This document shows positions 12,797-16,425 of a stretch of DNA of 16,425 bases, piece by piece. Every line of letters begins with the position of its first letter. Position 1 is the first letter of the stretch. The stretch comes from an uncultured Desulfobacterium sp. (GTDB lineage: Bacteria; Desulfobacterota; Desulfobacteria; Desulfobacterales; Desulfobacteraceae), in NCBI GenBank assembly GCA_937124525.1, contig CAKZLA010000483.1, forward strand, positions 1 to 16,425. Reading direction: 5' to 3'. The translations under genes were made by a program, and so were the position numbers. The notes below the pieces were generated by a model. It was not told the origin of the DNA, searched no databases, and saw only the letters and a program-made list of their open reading frames with translations.

Positions 12797-14077
12797 ATGG
12801 AAAGATTTTTAGTGATTCTTGTTTCTGCCGCCATTGGAACGGCTTTTTTTACATGGTTTTCCCATGCGGTTAAAAAACAATACATGCATGACTATATCAT
12901 GTCCCATCAGTGGTTACTGCACCCCAACGCAATTTGCTACTGGCGTACTGCCATGGCTATCTTTGGGTTTTCACTCTACTTTTTCACCTCCCATCAATCC
13001 ATTGCCATATTTATATTCACCTTTGCGGCCATCCTTGATGGGGTAGACGGTGTTGTGGCAAGGGGATGTAACTTAGGTTCCCACTGGGGAGAGGTGCTTG
13101 ACCCCATGTGTGATAAATTGACCTACCTGCCGCCCCTTATCGGGTTTGCCTATGGTGGGATTATTTCAATAAAACTGGTATGGATTCTTGTGGTCATTGA
13201 GTTTTTCGGTCAATTTTTTGCCCGACGGATTTTAGCCTGGCTTAAATTTTCCGTGGCTGCCAATAATTTTGGTAAAATAAAGGCCATTATTTGTTTTGGT
13301 CTTGTTATTTTATGTGCATTAATGGATAAAAACTCCGATATTATAAATATTGGTGATGGCGTACTCATGGCATGCATTATCCTTTCTTCTGCATCTGTGC
13401 TGTTTAAGTTTATCCCCAATCGTCTTTATGCTGATATCCTCTCTTCTCTTAACTTTTGTTGTGGGGTGATCAGCCTTGTTCTGACCCATAATTATCACTT
13501 TGCCTGGGCCATTTGCATTATTATTGCCGGGCAATTGTTTGACTTGTTTGATGGACGCATGGCCATGAAGCATGGTGGCACAAAATATGGCCCTTATCTG
13601 GATGATATTGCGGATTTTGTCAGCTTTGGGCTTGCACCTGCCTATGTGATTGTGCAAAAAGAGGGTTCATTGGCATGGGTGGTGGGGGGAATTTTTATTG
13701 TCGGGGTGGCATTTCGCCTTTTCCGGTTCGTTGCCTGGGACAAAAAACGCACTGACCTGCCAGAAGGTATATTCAATGGATTTCCCAGTCCTGCAGGTGC
13801 GTTGATCGTTTTGGGTGCATCTCTTATTGCCAGCCCAGTTATATTGTGGGTGTTCACCGGTATTTCTGTGGGGTTAATGGTGAGTCATATTCGTTTTGCC
13901 CATTTTGGGCGGGTGATTCTCAAGCATATTCCTAAACCACTTTTTTTCATGATATGTACATCCATTATTGTTGTCCTGTCCTTTATTCTTAAGACAAAAA
14001 ATGTCCAGATGTTTGGATATTTGATTTTGAGTTCTGTTTTTATATATATAGTTGTGGGTAGAAAGTGGGTGGCCTGA
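12797..14077 (+). CDS. Membrane protein with two tandem CDP-alcohol phosphatidyltransferase domains
   Basis: The protein has 426 residues and many hydrophobic segments. CDP-alcohol phosphotransferases move a phosphatidyl group from CDP-diacylglycerol to an alcohol through the motif DxxDGxxAR(x8)GxxxDxxxD, which binds the metal and CDP. The first copy is intact: Asp81, Asp84, Ala88-Arg89, Gly98, Asp102 and Asp106 (DGVDGVVARG, then GEVLDPMCDK). The second copy, Asp249, Asp252, Gly265, Asp269 and Asp273 (DLFDGRMAMKHGG, then GPYLDDIADFVSFGLAPA), resembles phosphatidylserine synthase. It has AM in place of AR and one residue fewer before the glycine. Single-domain enzymes are about 180-250 residues, so this is a fusion of two. 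The alcohol substrates are not determined. The ATG at 12797 has only a weak ribosome binding site. Neighbouring genes are on the opposite strand, so it is probably monocistronic. Confidence 0.88.
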   Translation: MERFLVILVSAAIGTAFFTWFSHAVKKQYMHDYIMSHQWLLHPNAICYWRTAMAIFGFSLYFFTSHQSIAIFIFTFAAILDGVDGVVARGCNLGSHWGEVLDPMCDKLTYLPPLIGFAYGGIISIKLVWILVVIEFFGQFFARRILAWLKFSVAANNFGKIKAIICFGLVILCALMDKNSDIINIGDGVLMACIILSSASVLFKFIPNRLYADILSSLNFCCGVISLVLTHNYHFAWAICIIIAGQLFDLFDGRMAMKHGGTKYGPYLDDIADFVSFGLAPAYVIVQKEGSLAWVVGGIFIVGVAFRLFRFVAWDKKRTDLPEGIFNGFPSPAGALIVLGASLIASPVILWVFTGISVGLMVSHIRFAHFGRVILKHIPKPLFFMICTSIIVVLSFILKTKNVQMFGYLILSSVFIYIVVGRKWVA

Positions 14078-14175
14078 TTTAAATTCCACCCTCCCGGTTC
14101 AGTGCCATAGCTTGAAATCCTCTGTCTTATTTTTTTGTCTGTTTCCGGGAAAGTCATCATATCTATCTTTGTTTC

Positions 14176-14652
14176 CTATTTATCAAATTCAGGTTCATAT
14201 CCCACGGTAAAGGGTTTTGTGGTGGTGTTGCCAATGGCTGAAAAATGTCTGTTGTTCTTGTCAAAGGGGCAAATGGGTATTGGGCAGGGTTTAAACCCGA
14301 ATTTTCGGTAGAATTCAGGATTGCCCAAGACAAATAGGGGAGTCTTTTTGATGGCTTCCTGGCGCAGGGCAAATCGTATTAATTCAGAACCGATTCCCTG
14401 GCGTTGAAACTGGGGAGCCACGGCAACAGGTGCCAGGTGGAGGCCGCACACCTCGGTGTCGTTGTATGCATTTGAAAATGCGATGTAGGCAATGACCCGG
14501 TTCACATGGATGCAGACCCATTCACGTATTGGGGTGTCGCTGTTGTGGAACTCTTCTATCAATTGAGCCTCGTATCTGCTTTTGGGAAAGGCTGAATTAA
14601 GCAGGGCAGATATTTTGCCGTGGGTTTCTGCGGTGGGCTTTCGTATTTTCAT
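14176..14652 (-). CDS. GNAT family N-acetyltransferase (YhbS-like)
   Basis: The 158-residue protein has the GNAT acetyl-CoA-binding motif A, LAPVAVAPQFQRQGIGSELI (residues 73-92, with Gln83-Arg84-Gln85-Gly86-Ile87-Gly88). The late block VLGNPEFYRKFGF (108-120) is typical of the YhbS-type subgroup (COG3153). The acceptor substrate cannot be told from sequence. ATG 14652 is chosen because GGAGAA lies just upstream. An in-frame GTG at 14655 is less likely. It does not resemble AblB, the acetyltransferase that would partner the KamA-like enzyme for acetyl-beta-lysine synthesis. The 239 nt upstream, between it and higA, contain no gene I can support. Confidence 0.88.
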   Translation of the reverse strand: MKIRKPTAETHGKISALLNSAFPKSRYEAQLIEEFHNSDTPIREWVCIHVNRVIAYIAFSNAYNDTEVCGLHLAPVAVAPQFQRQGIGSELIRFALRQEAIKKTPLFVLGNPEFYRKFGFKPCPIPICPFDKNNRHFSAIGNTTTKPFTVGYEPEFDK

Positions 14653-14891
14653 CACTTCTCCAGAATCTTGTTAACCTTCATATTTCAAGCTGCATGGTCA
14701 GTTTAGTTTTTTTAGGGCTGATCCATATTGTATGGGATGGATTGTGGCGTCATATACTATATCTGCCCGTTAAAGTCTCCATACCAACCACCTTTCATTG
14801 TAATGTATTAATTTTAAAGATTGGTTCACCCGCAGATTCGAATCTATTAATCCAGGCCTGCAAATTATCTTGGATGGCTATCCTGCCACTT

Positions 14892-15191
14892 TCAAGCAGT
14901 AATAGCTTGCAGAGGGATAATTTCACTCTCAATTTTTGTCATATTTTGTTTGGCCATTTTGAGGTCGTAACTGATTTGCAGGTTCATCCAGAATTGTGGG
15001 GTGGTGTTGAAGTATATAGCCAACCTGAGAGCAGTATCAATACTAACCCCTCTCTTTTGTCTTACCACATCATTGATTCTAGGTGCTGGTACGCGCAAAG
15101 CAACAGCCAAAGCATTAGCACTCATATTTAATGGTTCTAAATATTCTTTTTTGATTATTTCTCCAGGATGGATTGCTCGCATATTATTCAT
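14892..15191 (-). CDS. higA: HigA-family antitoxin (XRE helix-turn-helix)
   Basis: The 99-residue protein is a full-length HigA antitoxin. The N-terminal IHPGEIIKKEYLEPLNMSAN is the family hallmark, followed by a helix-turn-helix (about 24-56, ANALAVALRVPAPRINDVVR) and TPQFWMNLQISYDL (64-77). HigA normally neutralises the HigB ribosome-dependent mRNA nuclease and represses the higBA promoter. AAGGA lies 7 nt before ATG 15191. The partner toxin gene immediately upstream is broken, so this antitoxin appears to be orphaned and could persist as a transcriptional regulator or cross-react with another toxin. Confidence 0.9.
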   Translation of the reverse strand: MNNMRAIHPGEIIKKEYLEPLNMSANALAVALRVPAPRINDVVRQKRGVSIDTALRLAIYFNTTPQFWMNLQISYDLKMAKQNMTKIESEIIPLQAITA

Positions 15192-15203
15192 AACCTGTTC
15201 CTT

Positions 15204-15325
15204 CTAATGGTAGTCTGTTATCTCTAAATCGTATGGCTCATCAGACCATGCAAAGCATACACGCCATTGTTTATTGATTCTTATGCTGTACTGCCCTTGT
15301 CTGTCGCCCCTAATTTTTCAAATCG
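15204..15325 (-). pseudogene. higB: higB toxin remnant, C-terminal part with a frameshift
   Basis: Reading toward higA, the last 34 codons give GDRQGQYSIRIN, then KQWRVCFAWSDEPYDLEITD, YH and a TAG 12 nt before higA. This is the conserved C-terminus of GDR-type HigB (RelE fold) toxins. Just upstream the matching residues SRFEKL are found in another frame. One extra base after TTA would join them as SRFEKLRGDRQG, so a single-base deletion is likely. The N-terminal ~50 residues are missing, replaced by the inverted-repeat element at 15325-15448. A functional toxin cannot be made from this DNA. Confidence 0.8.
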
Positions 15326-15448
15326 GCTACCGATTTAAGCCGGGACACCCTTTAAAACAAGGCTTCTCCGGAACCCCCGGTTCATGAGACTTAGGTACGG
15401 CAAAATTCTCATCACCGGGTCAAACTGTCCCGCGTTATGTCGGTAGCC
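15325..15448. mobile_element. 124-bp inverted-repeat element (MITE-like) truncating higB
   Basis: The ends 15325-15347 and 15426-15448 are reverse complements at 19 of 23 positions. They start with nine exact bases (GGCTACCGA) and finish with seven (CGGGACA). Inside is a second paired set, CCCGGT-TC-ATGAG (15376-15388) with CTCAT-C-ACCGGG (15408-15419). A competing hairpin, GAACC-CCC-GGTTC, lies at 15371-15383. AAAT is present at both flanks and could be a target duplication. There is no coding capacity for a transposase. It lies between the presumed higBA promoter and the higB remnant, so it would be transcribed as a structured leader. It could be a non-autonomous mobile element or a native structured leader. 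Confidence 0.5.
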
Positions 15449-15467
15449 AAATTTTTTATCATAATTA

Positions 15468-15496
15468 AAAATATAATGGCTTGTGTTAAATGTCAA
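15468..15496 (-). promoter_or_regulatory. Strong-looking sigma-70 promoter for the higB remnant and higA
   Basis: On the minus strand TTGACA (15496-15491), a perfect -35 box, is followed after exactly 17 nt by TATTTT (15473-15468), matching the -10 consensus at 4 of 6 positions in a very AT-rich stretch. Transcription would begin near 15461, run through the 124-bp element and the higB remnant, and reach higA. Confidence 0.5.
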
Positions 15497-15600
15497 ACGT
15501 TATATTTTAGAAAGAGAACCATTGAAATCTGCGGTTTATCCGTCAGCATTTCACTTGTTGGAATTGTTGGAGTTCAGAGGACAACCGAGCGAAGTCGAGT

Positions 15601-15750
15601 TTACTTGGCAAACATTTCTTGCAGAATATCTAAAACTTTATTTTGGGATTTGCTGTCTATTGAACCGAGTTTTTTAATAAGCCTTCTTTTATCAATTGTT
15701 CGAATTTGATCAAGGACGACTTGGCCTTTCTTTCCATGATATTCCTCTTT
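15601..15750 (-). pseudogene. MazF/PemK-type toxin remnant, C-terminal ~45 residues
   Basis: The minus strand reads GKKGQVVLDQIRTIDKRRL, then IKKLGSIDSKSQNKVLDIL, then QEMFAK and a TAA at 15603-15601. This matches the C-terminus of MazF/PemK endoribonuclease toxins (the VLDQIRTIDKxRL block). The full family is about 110 residues. The first ~60 are absent, and the preserved part begins next to the stop codon of the acyl-CoA synthetase fragment. No start codon or ribosome binding site serves it. No MazE antitoxin is recognisable beside it. The 15463-15600 stretch downstream contains no gene I can support, only a short tandem TTGTTGGAA/TTGTTGGAG and the string CCGAGCGAAGTCGAG. Confidence 0.75.
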
Positions 15751-15752
15751 GA

Positions 15753-16425
15753 TTAAAAAATGTCCTTGTAAGAATTCCGCATATCCCGTTTTAAAATTTT
15801 TCCTGTGGGGGTTTTGGGCAATTCATCCACAAAAATGATTTGTTTGGGAATTTTAAATGAGGATAAATTGGCCTTGCAATGGGCCATCATTTCCTCCGGG
15901 GTGGTTGTTTTGCCTGCACGAAGTTTGATAACTGCCACCACCGCCTCTACCCATTTGGGATGATATACTCCCACAGCAGCCACCTCTTCCACATCTGGAT
16001 GGAGATACACCGCCTCTTCGACCTCCCGGGAGGCAACGTTTTCCCCACCGGTTTTGATCATATCCTTTTTCCGATCCACCACGGTGATATAACGATCTTC
16101 GTCCAGCACACCCAGATCCCCGGAGTGGAACCAGCCCCCTGCCATGGCTGTTTCTGTTTTGTCTGCTTCCTTAAAATACATGGTCATGGCATGGGGCCCC
16201 CGGCCGCAGATCTCTCCTGGCACATTGATATCCATAATTTCGTTGCCCTCATTGTCCTCGATTCTGGATTCCATGTGAAGTCCGACCATGGCGGCGGAAA
16301 TGGCGCTCTCGAGATCCGCATCGTCAAAGATGATCAGCGGTGACTTCCCGCCCAGCTCCACGGTGACGCCCTTCAGGGTGGAAGCTGCCGCTGCCACCAC
16401 CTTCTTGCCGGTGGCCACTTCTCCC
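15753..16425 (-). CDS. Chimeric reading frame: aldehyde dehydrogenase segment joined to the C-terminal half of an acyl-CoA synthetase
   Basis: The frame is open at the right edge. Its first ~48 residues ([19 protein letters not shown], then [20 protein letters not shown]) match the middle of NAD-dependent aldehyde dehydrogenases, most like betaine aldehyde dehydrogenase. From about 16283 leftward the similarity changes abruptly to AMP-forming acyl-CoA synthetases: [45 protein letters not shown], and [13 protein letters not shown] with the catalytic lysine near the end. The aldehyde dehydrogenase part lacks the catalytic cysteine region, and the synthetase part lacks its AMP-binding P-loop domain, so neither enzyme is complete. 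The aldehyde dehydrogenase end is clearly more GC-rich. This is either an assembly chimera or a real recombination junction. The stop at 15753 directly abuts the mazF remnant. Confidence 0.82.
   Translation of the reverse strand, partial: GEVATGKKVVAAAASTLKGVTVELGGKSPLIIFDDADLESAISAAMVGLHMESRIEDNEGNEIMDINVPGEICGRGPHAMTMYFKEADKTETAMAGGWFHSGDLGVLDEDRYITVVDRKKDMIKTGGENVASREVEEAVYLHPDVEEVAAVGVYHPKWVEAVVAVIKLRAGKTTTPEEMMAHCKANLSSFKIPKQIIFVDELPKTPTGKILKRDMRNSYKDIF

Noticed and set aside
14176..14652. GNAT protein as the beta-lysine acetyltransferase AblB partnering the KamA-like enzyme
   Set aside because: It is much shorter than AblB, resembles the YhbS group, and lies about 9 kb away from the aminomutase gene.
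14835..14844. Palindrome GATTCGAATC resembling a tRNA T-loop
   Set aside because: The flanking bases do not form a T-stem and no acceptor or anticodon arm is present.
14740..14891. Minus-strand stretch downstream of higA reading ESGRIAIQDNLQAWINRF
   Set aside because: It looks vaguely protein-like but has no start, overlaps the higA end and matches no family I can name.
14694..15131. 145-residue plus-strand open frame
   Set aside because: Mostly antisense to the clearly real higA, with no protein-like conservation.

Overview
The window looks like a chromosomal segment from a Gram-negative anaerobe, most likely a marine sulfate-reducing Desulfobacterota (Desulfobacteraceae-like). This is an inference from gene content: two radical SAM enzymes, a cysteine-rich sensor kinase, a dikinase-like protein paired with a dual-specificity phosphatase, and a solo ModE-type regulator. 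Most of the window has moderate GC. The extreme right end is visibly richer in GC.

Layout, left to right. (1) 1-1956, plus strand: the 3' end of a pyruvate/2-oxoacid dehydrogenase E1 beta gene, a radical SAM enzyme, and an adenosine-specific kinase (DUF355) family protein. (2) 2189-3616: a single-domain ModE-like regulator on the minus strand, divergent from an unrecognised 268-residue protein, with a perfect dyad in the shared upstream region. (3) 3791-4873, minus: a lysine 2,3-aminomutase (KamA) family enzyme. (4) 5204-8709, plus: a PhnD-like binding lipoprotein, a hybrid-type sensor histidine kinase with a nine-cysteine cluster next to its HAMP region, and a single-domain response regulator, probably one signalling unit. 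(5) 8833-12446, minus: a two-gene operon of a PEP-synthase-like ATP-grasp/phosphohistidine protein, whose frame breaks at a run of nine G, and a phosphatase fused to a CxxCxxCC (YkgJ-like) domain. (6) 12797-14077, plus: a membrane protein with two complete CDP-alcohol phosphotransferase motifs. (7) 14176-14652, minus: a GNAT acetyltransferase. (8) 14892-16425, minus: a scrambled region with an intact HigA antitoxin, a broken higB, a 124-bp inverted-repeat element, a mazF C-terminal remnant, and a reading frame that joins an aldehyde dehydrogenase fragment to the C-terminal half of an acyl-CoA synthetase.

Several intergenic gaps contain a long inverted repeat with an unusually long loop (37-78 nt), and the repeats are unrelated in sequence. 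The items most worth following are the dikinase-like/phosphatase operon with its G9 frame break, the kinase with the cysteine cluster and the structured leader abutting its ribosome binding site, and the mosaic right end. No rRNA, tRNA, CRISPR array or complete insertion sequence was seen.
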